In this document: positions 1-9,289 of the stretch, piece by piece
Position numbering within the stretch: position 1 is the stretch's first letter
Layout of the letters: every line of letters begins with the position of its first letter
Assembly: GCF_015706575.1 (NCBI RefSeq)
Contig: NW_024037062.1
Span: 3,778,811-3,842,810, forward strand
Direction of reading: 5' to 3'
Length of the DNA: 64,000 nucleotides
Source: Patiria miniata
Taxonomy: Eukaryota > Echinodermata > Asteroidea > Valvatida > Asterinidae
Made by a program: the position numbers and the translations under genes
Notes under the pieces: generated by a model
What the model was told of the DNA's origin: nothing
The model's database searches: none
The model's input: only the letters and a program-made list of their open reading frames with translations

Positions 1-868
1 GCTGGATATCATGGCATCGGACAGTTAATCCGGACTTGTAGAGAAGGGCAAGACCTCCTCCTCGTTTAGAGGAAGGGTGGTGGATGTGCTGGATTGAGAA
101 GCCAGCCGGGGTGATGCCATTTATGATTGCTTCATCTCCAGGCTTCAACCAGGTTTCTGAGATTGCGACAACGTCGAATTTGTTGTCTAAGATGAAGTCC
201 ACGAATGCTGTGGTTTTATTTCTGATTGACTGAAGGTTAACTGAACAGAATGTTGTGTTTTTCTTTGTCTGAGTATGATGAGGGGAATTGTCATGAGGCA
301 AATTCGAACCTGGGTTAGGTGGAACTGCCAAATGTTGCTGCATGTGTCGTTTTATTCCTCCTCTGCAGCCCCTTCTAGTTGGTTTAACTACTCCAAGATT
401 GAGGCTTTGTATACATTTGTACACATCCAGAGGTAGCTTTAGCTGTCATTTGTTCAGGCGAATCAGTTCGTCTCTTGAATAGGAGTGGGCTGGCTGGTAT
501 TCCATTACTGTCACTGTTGAATGGGTGACAAGAGAGATAACTGGTGGCGCAATTAGTGCAGACGATGCACACAATACTGGAACCAACAATGCAGGCTTGG
601 CCATTGGTGTATGTAGAAAGCTCCTGTCCAAACAGTGTGGTGCAGTAGACAGTATTAGCTTCAGTTTGACTTCGATGAAAAATTTCACAATCTTGTCAAA
701 TTGACAAATAATCTGATACTGAAATGAATCTAGGAATGATGACAAGTCGTTACTTGATACTCCAGTTGATTTTTCTCCTCAATTAGAGCCGTAGATCCAT
801 GATACAATAACGTGATCGGGAGAGCTAACGGTATGAGCAGCCACCAGGCGCATCAAAACTCTGAGAAA
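1..868 (-). mobile_element. CR1-group LINE, 5' part, copy A (cut by window edge)
   Basis: This is identical to 48423-49290, the 5' part of the complete LINE on the minus strand. It carries the N-terminal part of the endonuclease/reverse transcriptase frame, up to the ATG at 424. Upstream and in the same frame lies a 99-codon stretch (446-745) separated by one TGA. The LINE's 5' edge is near 868, where the host satellite sequence (TTAAGCAGTTTCCATGG) resumes. The rest of the element lies outside the window. Confidence 0.85.
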
Positions 869-1045
869 GTTAAGCAGTTTCCATGGAAACGTTTTCCTCG
901 TAACAACATAACCTGTCTTTAAATTGGAAATTTAACCGAGCTGCATCAGAATTGGCTACCATGCTATTTCACTCGGCGACACTCTTTGAAATATCGATGT
1001 CACTCAATTGTCTCTTTTATTTCTCCATCGTAAACATTGTGCGTT
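869..1045. repeat. Host satellite unit fragment flanking LINE copy A
   Basis: It contains the motifs TTTCCATGGAAACG, TAACCTGTCTTT and ATTGGCTACCATGC, in the same order as the tandem units at 39095-39710, 17095-17400 and 45200-45321. This unit lies directly upstream of the signal-peptide exon in each discoidin gene unit. The LINE inserted within one such unit. Confidence 0.7.
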
Positions 1046-2340
1046 TCAGTTAAATAAGAGTGCAAAGTGCCGAAGGCACCCTATTATAATAGAAGTTGAC
1101 ACAATTCTTGAAACTCTTAATTTGTATTTGATACTGTAGGGGTATGGGATTTCCCTTATCACATATTATTTGCATATGCCCTCATTTGCATGTGACCCCG
1201 ACAGAATGCAGGGTGTATGTATCCAATGTTGACTTGGTGCCCCAAAAATCTTTGATCGGAAGTCTAACATTATACTCCAATAGATCTTGTGTTTAAGTAC
1301 TTGCGTTCTAATCTCTGTTAAACATGGATCAACAAGAATAGTTCAATGATAGAGCTATATTAAATTTAATATAGTTCTATATGGATATAATGCACTTCAT
1401 GTTTTTGGGCGTTGTTTGCAGAAGGCTTCGGATCTTGTTGCTAGGTGCGCAGCTTATGTGCACAAACTATTGACGGTCTCTTGCTGTGGGTCGCCATGCT
1501 GCTGCGACGTCACTGGCCTTTCGCCGGCCTTTCGTCACACTTTTAACTTTAAGGTAGATCGTTTCTCAGCGATCACTCTATTTATATAATGGGTGGCATT
1601 TTGTAGATGCTGTTGGTGGGTCTTTGTGAGCATTTTACATTATTTGACCGAGTTATTTTGAGTTAACTCGCTCCGTGTCACTATTTGTTATATAATTCCG
1701 GAGTCTTATAAAGCGCACGTATCTACCAACAATAGGTACTGAAGGCGCTTATGTCACGTTTTCACGTGACATTCACGTGCTTGTGCCTAATTTGCACGTA
1801 AGCTCATCATTCAAACCTGTTATCAATTACCACCGACTCATTTGTGTGCTATGGAGGAAGGACAGCAGTGACGGGGTCCACTTCCTGAACGCGCGTGGAA
1901 ATTTAGACATTTTGTAAATTTGACTTCAGTTTGGAATTTTAACCAAATAATTATGTAATAAAAATTACAGTTACTTAATCAGAAAAAAAATACTCTTATT
2001 TTGAATTTTAACTCAATCTTTTTGAAATCCAATTAAATCTTAATGATTCGTGTAAGATCTTAAGTACTGGTTTCTATCTTCAATGTAATCAGTGTTTTGT
2101 CCGAGTGCATAATACAGTGGCAACACTTCCTAAAAGTGGGATCCTTACATTGATTCAGTTACTAGTTGTCCCTACTAACATACTCAAGAAAAGTTTCTGA
2201 AAAAATTCATCGTCTACGTTTGATAAAATTTACGACATGATAAAATGTTAAATGGCAATCATACAATTCTAGTTAGTTAAGAGCCAATATTTACAAGCAA
2301 AAAATAAATATTCATGTAAATAACATCGTAAATAGTTTGA
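1046..2340. other. Non-coding spacer, copy A
   Basis: No supported gene. It holds a hairpin (1349-1380), a short stem AGTGCCGAAGGCACC-like sequence near 1065, an E-box-like TCACGTGA near 1763, and AT-rich sequence. The last 80 bases, with the motif GAGCCAATATTTACAAG, match the 3' flank of the related discoidin gene at 36.15 kb and a third site at 43.36 kb. Confidence 0.6.
1349..1380. repeat. 32-bp near-perfect palindrome
   Basis: ATAGAGCTATAT followed by its reverse complement around TTAAATTTAA, with one mismatched pair. It could form a cruciform or hairpin. No terminator or regulatory role can be inferred. It is present again in copy B (49771-49802). Confidence 0.7.
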
Positions 2341-3854
2341 CTAATAGCAGCCAATCAATTCAAACCTCATGCTGCAATGGTCGTGCCATTCAGTGGGGTG
2401 AATGCGCAGGATTCTGGTGCGCAAGGCAAACGGCAGGCGAGTAGTTACCAGGGTGGTCCTATCTGTGTTACCAGGGAACTGTAAACAAAAAGAACAATTA
2501 ACAATATTAATGGTTCGAATTTAAGTATAATTGTAAGTTTGCATACGACGTTTGATATTTTTGGGTATTGAATAATCCTACCTTCATTGGTGTGCCGTCT
2601 GCATCAGTCACGTAATTCCAGGACTGACCGTCATCGCTGTACGTCACTTGGTACTCCGTCACCCTTTGGTCGTGATCTCCGCGCCCCTGGGTGATCAGAC
2701 CAGTGATGGTGACTGTGTCATTGAAGTCAACCTGTATCCATGGACTGATATTATCAGTGATGCCAGCGTTACACCATGCTGCAGCGTATCCTGTTGAGCA
2801 TGAAAAACGTTTGCTTAATTCCCCTATTTTAAAGTTAGTATCTGCATGATATTTCAAATTTTCTAACTTTTTTCGAGTATGATGTTCTTCATCACTAGGA
2901 TTTGTTTTTTAGTATTAAGGCAATAATTCCTTAAGAAGAGCTTTGATAGCGCTTATTTTAAGCTCAAACAGTCCGCTCTAAATTGAAAAGCCAATTTGAA
3001 AAAAAATGATATCTTAGCGTAAACCGAGTTTTATTTTCAACGTCTGTTTGTAAACTTTATTAATGCAAACAAAATTATCAATTCAATTTTAACATTTACT
3101 TGTAAGAGTACCACTCCCAAAGAGCACGGGTTTTAATGTCTATTGAATGCTTTCACTCAATGACAGGAAAGCTGAATCTAAGTTTATACTACACGTTTAA
3201 CTGTAGTCCGACAGTCTTTAACTGAAGTCCGACAGTCTTCGCCCTACCCCAAGCTAGCCGACAAAAGTTACACTAGTAGTGTCGACTAATCGGGACCAGC
3301 CTATTGAGGTCGCTCGCATAGACGTATACAACAACAGCCTGCGCAGGCGTGAAGGTACGGCACGAAGAGTCGACCGTCCGTCAATGCGATTAAATTTGCT
3401 CGATTGAGTTGTAGCAGTAAATGGTGAGGAATAAATCCTTACTAACGTGCTTCTAAATTAAAAGTATAACGTTATTAAGCTGAATACAACAGATACCTTG
3501 AGTATTAAGCCTGGCCCTGGGTGGGGCGTGGTCAGCGCGGTTTTGCCAAAAAGACGAAGCTGTGATGCGTTCATCCGGGGTGCGACCATCTTCCATCCCG
3601 AGAGGTCCCTCCAGAGAGCAAGAAAGCTTACCTGCAGGGAAAAAATTAATACGAAATTACTGTACTGCGATAGAACCACGCCAAAAACTCAGTTGACGAA
3701 TCAGAATGCTATATTTACGAATTACACCGGTCGTCATGTGATTCTATGGGTGAAAATTTGAAGTATCTTTTCATGGAATTTAAATGATACATTGAAAGTA
3801 CTGGGAAAACTTATATTTGTTATTTTTTTACTCAAGGGATTGGTGTCGGCATCC

Positions 3855-4435
3855 AGGCCCCAAGCCGGTTTTAAACGAACTTGATTTATACCGGGCAAGC
3901 ACATATTTATTAGCATTTATAAATGCCTTTCTGTCAAAAGGTCAAAACAATTCAAAAGGCATACATTTATACGATTTTGTTCATGTTCATGTTCTACGAA
4001 ACATCCCACTAGCTATGTTTAAGGTATGTGCCTCTCCCACGAGTAGTGCTAAAAAATCTCCTTATGTGGAGATTGCGCTTGTGGCGCGTACTGCGCGAGG
4101 TGGCGCAGAGCGTGGCAGTGCCAGTGTAGTGTGAATTTAGGACTCTATGACTCTACTACTTTGGTAGTATTGCGCACGCCTATATTTGAAGATTGTGAAC
4201 CTTTCTCTAATAAAAGATAAAGGGACCAGATTTCACAGGAGTCCTAATTTCGGGTAACACCAGAAAAGTGTTTAAACCAGCCAATCGGTGTTTTATCAAC
4301 CGTTTAATACCACCCAAGTGACGGGCTCTGGACCAATAGGAATAGGCAAAATGTCTCACATATTTATGAATAAGGGAATAAATATATGCTTGACCGGTTT
4401 TTAAAAAAAAATACGTTTAAAACGGCTTGGGGCCT
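3855..4435. mobile_element. MITE-like element with AGGCCCCAAGCCG terminal inverted repeats
   Basis: The left end AGGCCCCAAGCCGGTTTTAA is mirrored at the right end (4423-4435 and inward). The inner sequence, with CACATATTTATTA-like arms, is also partly inverted. It lies in an intron of the decayed discoidin gene. No clear target duplication was seen. No transposase is encoded, so it is non-autonomous. A related truncated copy follows at 4486. Confidence 0.65.
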
Positions 4436-4485
4436 TGACGCAGAATGATGGCCCATGCCAAAGGCGAGGGGCATTATCGGCGACC

Positions 4486-4870
4486 AGGCCCTAGCCGGTT
4501 TTAAACGTATTTGTTTAATACCGGTCAAAGTACATATTTATTCCTGTTCATAAATACCTTTCTGTCCAAAATGCAAAACAAGTCAAAAATCTACAAATTT
4601 CTAACGATTTTGTTTAAACACTTTTACATCACGTTTTGTGAAACACTCCTCTGATCATGTATGTATGGTATATTCTTCACGCGCTTTGTGTTAAAAATTT
4701 CCTTAATAAGGAAATTTGCCTGTGCACGGCTCGTACTGCGCGATGCGGCACAGAACGCAGCGGTGTTTTACCAGCGATTTAAAACCACACACGAGACGGG
4801 TTTTGAACCAATAGGAATGGGTAAACTTTCTCATTTATTTATGAATTATTATTTATCTAGGAAAGCAGTA
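4486..4870. mobile_element. Second, truncated copy of the AGGCCC-TIR MITE
   Basis: It starts AGGCCCTAGCCGG, then follows the first copy through ACATATTTATTC, CATAAATACCTTTCTGTC and ACCAATAGGAATGGGTAAA. The right terminal repeat is missing. The upstream flanks of both copies are similar (TCGGC..CCAGGCCC), so they may have arisen by local duplication or the ends may extend further out. An open frame here is not credible as a gene. Confidence 0.55.
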
Positions 4871-5368
4871 GCGCACCATTCAGGCCAGTCGTTAGAATTG
4901 CCTGACCGGCCGGCTATTGTAAAATTTTAAAATCGGGGACGGCGGGCTGGATCTCATTTTACGCATGGGGGCGCTCTCCCCTAGCCCTTGCTTCTTTTCT
5001 TACAGTCTTCTCATCTTACATGAATCTGTGGATGGAAAAGGGATGAGTACACTACAGCATCGATCTGAAACAGTCGTCTTCATTCTTTCTGTTCTTTAAT
5101 TATTAAGACTTCGGGAGATTGCCCCATTTGGGGGACTAGGGTCCGCTTGTGTACTCACCAGTGCAGTTCAGCCATTGCTGTATCTCCTCAGGATCGCTGC
5201 TGATCAGAAAGGTGTCATAGTACGTCACCTCGTAGGGTCTGTACGGTACGAAGGTGTTGAGGCCACCCATTCCGATCTCCGTGCACTCACACGGGTCCAC
5301 GGCTTGAATCAACCAGCGGTAGCGGCCGGTCTGTGGGTCGGGCTACTGGCTAATGGTGCACGGCATTT

Positions 5369-6650
5369 CTTGGAAATGGAAGGAGTGCAAAAATCGTATT
5401 TGTTACACATTCTTTAAGAATTCAGTCCCCTCTCCAAGGAAGACAGCATTGTGTTGCGTTATGAACACTCATTTTTAATGAACGTGCAGAGTGTGGACGA
5501 TTCCGATGAGAGAAGGCTGGTCCACACACTAGCGACTAATCTCGCTGACGGTCCTTTGAAGCATACTTATCACCGCAAGGTTCCGGCTCAGCTCCCGCTC
5601 ACGCGTCCCGCCTACACCTGCTACGAGCATTTCCATTGGGTTACCCATCTACTGTACGTTGTTGCATCTTAATACTCCTTCCTGATCGGCCGTTAGTCCT
5701 GAAATATTGTGCACAACGTTACGAGAACGTTTTCTTGAGCGACTTTTAAATGTGTAGTGATCTCCTCATCCCACGTAAAAATATTGTCCACTTGAACCTT
5801 TTCCCTGTTTTGGATTTAATATGTTTTAAATTATAGCCTTTTTGAATGCTGTGGATCTAGAATACTCGCTTTGATGAAACAGAGAGGTGGTCGCGGTTGA
5901 CCACCAGCGAAGTTAACGGTAATACTTTTATGAGACAAATTATGTTTAGTATTGTCATGTTCCTATTAATTATCCCGACCCCTTCCCTGGCCCGACGCTG
6001 CCCAAATATGTTGGGGTACGGTCACGTTTTTTTAAGCCCAAGAGTGGGGACTTTGTTTTACGAGCACCCCACCCGTGAATGTAGGGGATTGTCACTTGAG
6101 TTTTGCCATAGGGCCAGGAGTGGTGATTTAGCAATTCAAAAGTACTTGACAATCTTGGGTTGGTCAGCCCAGAGGAGGAGTGGGGAATTAAATCAATCAT
6201 CGATAGGTGCATTAATTTTTAAAAATGAGGCTTTTTTGTGAAATGTAACTGTCGCGTTACAGTTAATAGTACCCATTTTTAGGGTTTTATCTATCAACAA
6301 AATCTGACCTAAAATTTTACTAAGCAGAAAATGGGAAAATACGGTTATCCTTTTTTGGCGCTCAATACAGGAAATAAGGAAATCGGGCTTGTCCACTTCT
6401 AAAGCTTCATAATTTTTGCTGGTAAGAATTTGAGATTGTTAGTTGTCTACTTTTTAGGCGCCGAGATCCAAATATCTGCTAGCAGAAAATTAAGTTGTTT
6501 TAAAAACCGATGTTGTAATTTTTCTGCTACCAGTAAATGAGAAAATACAGTTTTCTACTTTTGCGCTTCACAACACATAAGTATATATACCTTATGTGCG
6601 TTAAGGGGAGTCAGAGGGCGACTTTTTTTTTCCGTGTAGACATGAATAAA
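5369..6650. other. Upstream/intron sequence of discoidin unit A
   Basis: No gene is supported. Short stretches match the intact unit's intron between its first two exons: GAAGACAG near 5441, TTTTTAATGAAC near 5474, and GACATGAATAAACCC near 6640 against GACATGAGTAAACCC near 38682. After about 6660 the match stops and resumes only at about 16735, so roughly 10 kb of repeats were inserted here. Confidence 0.5.
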
Positions 6651-6654
6651 CCCT

Positions 6655-6900
6655 TCTGTGCAGTACACGCCCATCACTACCTGCTCTCTCACCCTGGTTT
6701 TGGATCATTTGCATGTGGAAGATTTTTGAACACGTATGCAAATGAGCAACAGTCTGGTGCGTTTGTTTTTGTATGAGGTGTCTGGGGTAAAAACAGAGTC
6801 AACTCGTCGCAGCGCGAGCATGGCGTGCACGGTTACGAAAACACGATTTTTAAAATTAAACTGTTACGATCTTATATCGAGACAACATGCAGTATCATAT
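6655..6900 (+). repeat. Older interspersed repeat that hosts the LTR element
   Basis: This stretch (CCCATCACTACCTGCTCTC through ATGCAGTATCATAT) matches the reverse complement of 19785-20075. The match continues on the other side of the LTR element at 12400 (ATATTTCATATTAATATG). The 19.8 kb copy lacks the LTR element and so acts as an empty-site control. The CCCATCACTA start resembles hAT-type ends, but that is only a suggestion. Confidence 0.7.
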
Positions 6901-7642
6901 TGTAGCGGAACAGTTAATATTGGCGCGCTATGTTCACCGTAGTTTAGTTGGTTGGTACGCGGACTTCTGTCCGTTGTACAGCGCGCGAGTAGCGTGGCTG
7001 GTTGGTACCCAGCGCGGGTATATAAGCGCGTGTCGCGCGCGCACTCACTCTCTTCCATTTCTCTCTTCCATTTCACTCGTCCATGGATTGCACTCTCCCA
7101 TTGCACTGCTCACGTTGTGTGCTTTAGCTGTAAATTGTGGCGCGAAGCGTAGCACAGTTCCCGCTCAGAGACTTGGAGTTGCTGAAGCGTGTGTAGTACA
7201 GCTGTGGTCAGTCTCTCACTCAGGAAGAGCACTAGTTTAGTTCCGGTGAGTGTAGGGATTAGGAAATCTGGTTGGTACGGGAAGCATTCCAGTTCTTGAC
7301 GATTATTGGAAAGGGGCCAATTCTTACAATTGAGCAGGACACACCTAAGTAGGACACACCTTAGTAGGACGCACCTAAGTAGGACGCATCTTATTGGGTC
7401 TCCAAGTAGTTACAATAAAGCAGTGAAGCCCTAAATACCCGAGTGTCTGATCTATTCATTGGACGTTAGCCCTTCCCCGAGTGTGTTCGTGAGGTTTGCG
7501 TGAGAGCGCGAGTGAGTGTGTTCCCTGAGCGCCTGGCGGTAGACTGCCCCAAAACGGACCTGTTCCCCTGGCCTTCCCCACAGCCGCTCGTCGGGTCGGC
7601 AGAGAGCAATATCCAAGGCATCGTCGACACAAGACCGCCACA
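6901..7642 (+). repeat. 5' LTR of the Gag-Pro-ZnF element, copy A
   Basis: 742 bp, TG...CA ends. Promoter: TATATAAG at 7019-7026 in GC-rich context. A polyadenylation signal AATAAA lies at 7414-7419. Four imperfect 15-bp repeats of the form AAGTAGGACGCACCT occupy 7338-7391, just before it. The open frames within the LTR on either strand recur in every LTR copy and are not credible genes. Confidence 0.92.
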
Positions 7643-7644
7643 AA

Positions 7645-7662
7645 TGGTGTCAGAAGTGGGAT
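7645..7662 (+). promoter_or_regulatory. Primer-binding site complementary to a tRNA-Leu 3' end
   Basis: TGGTGTCAGAAGTGGGAT starts two bases after the 5' LTR. Its complement ends ...CCCACTTCTGACACCA, which matches the acceptor stem and CCA end of animal leucine tRNAs. This is the expected place for minus-strand DNA priming. Confidence 0.75.
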
Positions 7663-7753
7663 AGGCGCCAGGATTACACAACACAGAACCCATCACGAAC
7701 TACGAGCAAACAATCACCTACCTAGGACAGAGTCACCCAGATAGGCGTACGTC

Positions 7754-9289
7754 ATGGAAAAGAAACAAGCAAACCAACCTAGACCGGTACTAATAGAGGA
7801 ACTGACCGAGGACGCGGCTGAAACTTCCCAGTACGCGGAGGAGCAACAACGCCTAGAAGTTGAGACTGAGAAGCTCTGGGCAAAATTGGGTCAACTCCAT
7901 GAACAGCTAGACAAACTGGAGACGAGAAGGGTGCAACTTGAAAGTCGGCAGGTGGATGCAGAGGCAGGTGCCCAAGTGGAGTTACCAACAACGAGTTTCA
8001 GATACCTTGACACTGTTAGAGATGCATCAAGTAGCCTGATATCATCGTCAACACCTATGCCAAGGTGCAGACCTACGCCAAAACCCAGAACCAGGTATCC
8101 TACACTATCGTCTTCATTACTGGTACCTACAAATACACCAGTCACATCTTCGACCTCGGTAGAAGCGTCCCAACAAGAAATCAAGAGTAATGCTGATACA
8201 GAAAAAGGGTGGTCAATGGAGAGGAATTTCTCAGCAGGTGCAGCCGGAAGAGCATCAGAGCCAGAAAAGCAAGTTTCAGGCGAGGACAGGTCTAGCCTAG
8301 ATAGGCGAGAGCCGGTGGTTGAAGTGAAGAGAGACGGCCGTTCGCCTGCAGAGTTGAAGCGACCTAATATCGTACCAGATCGGTACAACGGCAAGACTGT
8401 ATGGAGGGATTTTTGGCAGCATTTTGAAGCGTGCAAACTCGCTAACGGGTGGACGGACGAACAAGCTAAAGTCTTCTTGGCTGCGAGCTTGCAGGGGATA
8501 GCGGTGAAGGTGCTATCAAACAGTCCGGATGGTAGTCAAACGATGACGTATAAAGAATTAAAAGACAGGCTGGAGAGGAGATTCGGACCGGGCCAATTGT
8601 CGGAAAACCACTTGATGGAGCTTCGTTGCAGACGACAGGGACCAAAGGAAACACTGAGGGAGCTAGGTCAGTCAATCAGGGAGTTGGCCACGCTGGCATA
8701 TCCTGAGATAGCAGACGAAGGGAAGGATCGCCTAGCGAGAGGTCACTTTTCGGACGCGATAGAGGACCAGGCCATCCGTGAAGGAATCTTCAGGACACAG
8801 CCAAAGACACTCGATGAGGCTATAAGGGCAGCAATGGCGACAGAGAGTTTCCTCAAGGTGGAACAACAGAGGCCCAGTCGCAACCCAAAGCAAGCACGAG
8901 TACTAGAGGGACAAAATGACTCTTCGGTGGAAAAGCTGGAGGATTTCGTAAGAAATAGCCAGAAACGGATGGCAGAGGCCATACAAAGAGCTCAAGAAGA
9001 GACAAAAGCGTGGGTGGCTAACCTGGTGCAAGGGAGACCTACAGGTGCAGGGAACGACAAGCCAAACATGACAGAAGGCGTTCCGAGTACCTCCTACAGG
9101 AGACGACCTAGAGAGGACATTGTGTGCTTCAGGTGCGAGAGGAAAGGACATTTCGCTCGTGACTGTAAATGGCCGCCAGCAAAGAGACACGGGTCGGGAA
9201 ACGGATCGCAGCTGACCCCAGGGCCCGAGGGAAAGCTGGGAGGAGAAGAGGGCCACAAGACCGTCGTCCACGAGACAAACCAATAGACA
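7754..9289 (+). CDS. gag: Gag polyprotein of the LTR element, copy A
   Basis: 510 codons. The N-terminal third is a charged, Glu/Gln-rich likely coiled coil (residues 20-65) followed by a Ser/Thr/Pro-rich linker. The middle (about 200-370) has the helical Ty3/Gypsy Gag capsid signature, including FWQHFEACK, FLAASLQG and LKDRLERRFG. Near the C-terminus is one CCHC zinc knuckle, C458-x2-C461-x4-H466-x4-C471, for packaging RNA. The frame overlaps the next one by about 120 bp in the -1 frame. That arrangement fits the ribosomal frameshifting used by many relatives to make Gag-Pro. The start ATG at 7754 is the first one after the primer-binding site region. Confidence 0.85.

Larger units (their letters stand above)
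2341..5368 (-). pseudogene. Decayed discoidin (F5/8C) secreted-protein gene, copy A
   Basis: Four exons are recognisable by homology to the intact gene at 36214-39089: 5159-5368, 3497-3631, 2582-2790 and 2341-2478 (stop TAG 2341-2343). GT/AG borders are intact, and intron phases 1, 1 and 0 match the intact paralogue. The last three exons encode a full discoidin domain, from Cys in CSLEGPLGMEDGR to MRFELIGCY. The first exon here encodes the unrecognised module but has an in-frame TAG at its eighth full codon (5343-5345), where the paralogue has GAG. The expected signal-peptide exon is not in the 1.3 kb upstream. A degenerate one lies at 17007-17090, beyond about 10 kb of inserted repeats. I infer a pseudogene. 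Discoidin domains bind lipids or glycans outside the cell, but the ligand is unknown. Confidence 0.75.

Noticed and set aside
4661-4930. 89-codon plus-strand frame
   Set aside because: It lies largely within a truncated MITE and has no motif.
5897-6241. 114-codon plus-strand frame with a hydrophobic N-terminus (MFLLIIPTPSLA)
   Set aside because: It looks like a signal peptide, but the rest has no motif and the matching part of the intact discoidin unit shows no such frame. It lies in intron-like sequence, so most likely chance.
6887-7240. 117-codon and similar frames inside the LTRs
   Set aside because: They recur in every LTR copy on both strands, overlap the TATA box and transcript start region, and show no domain.
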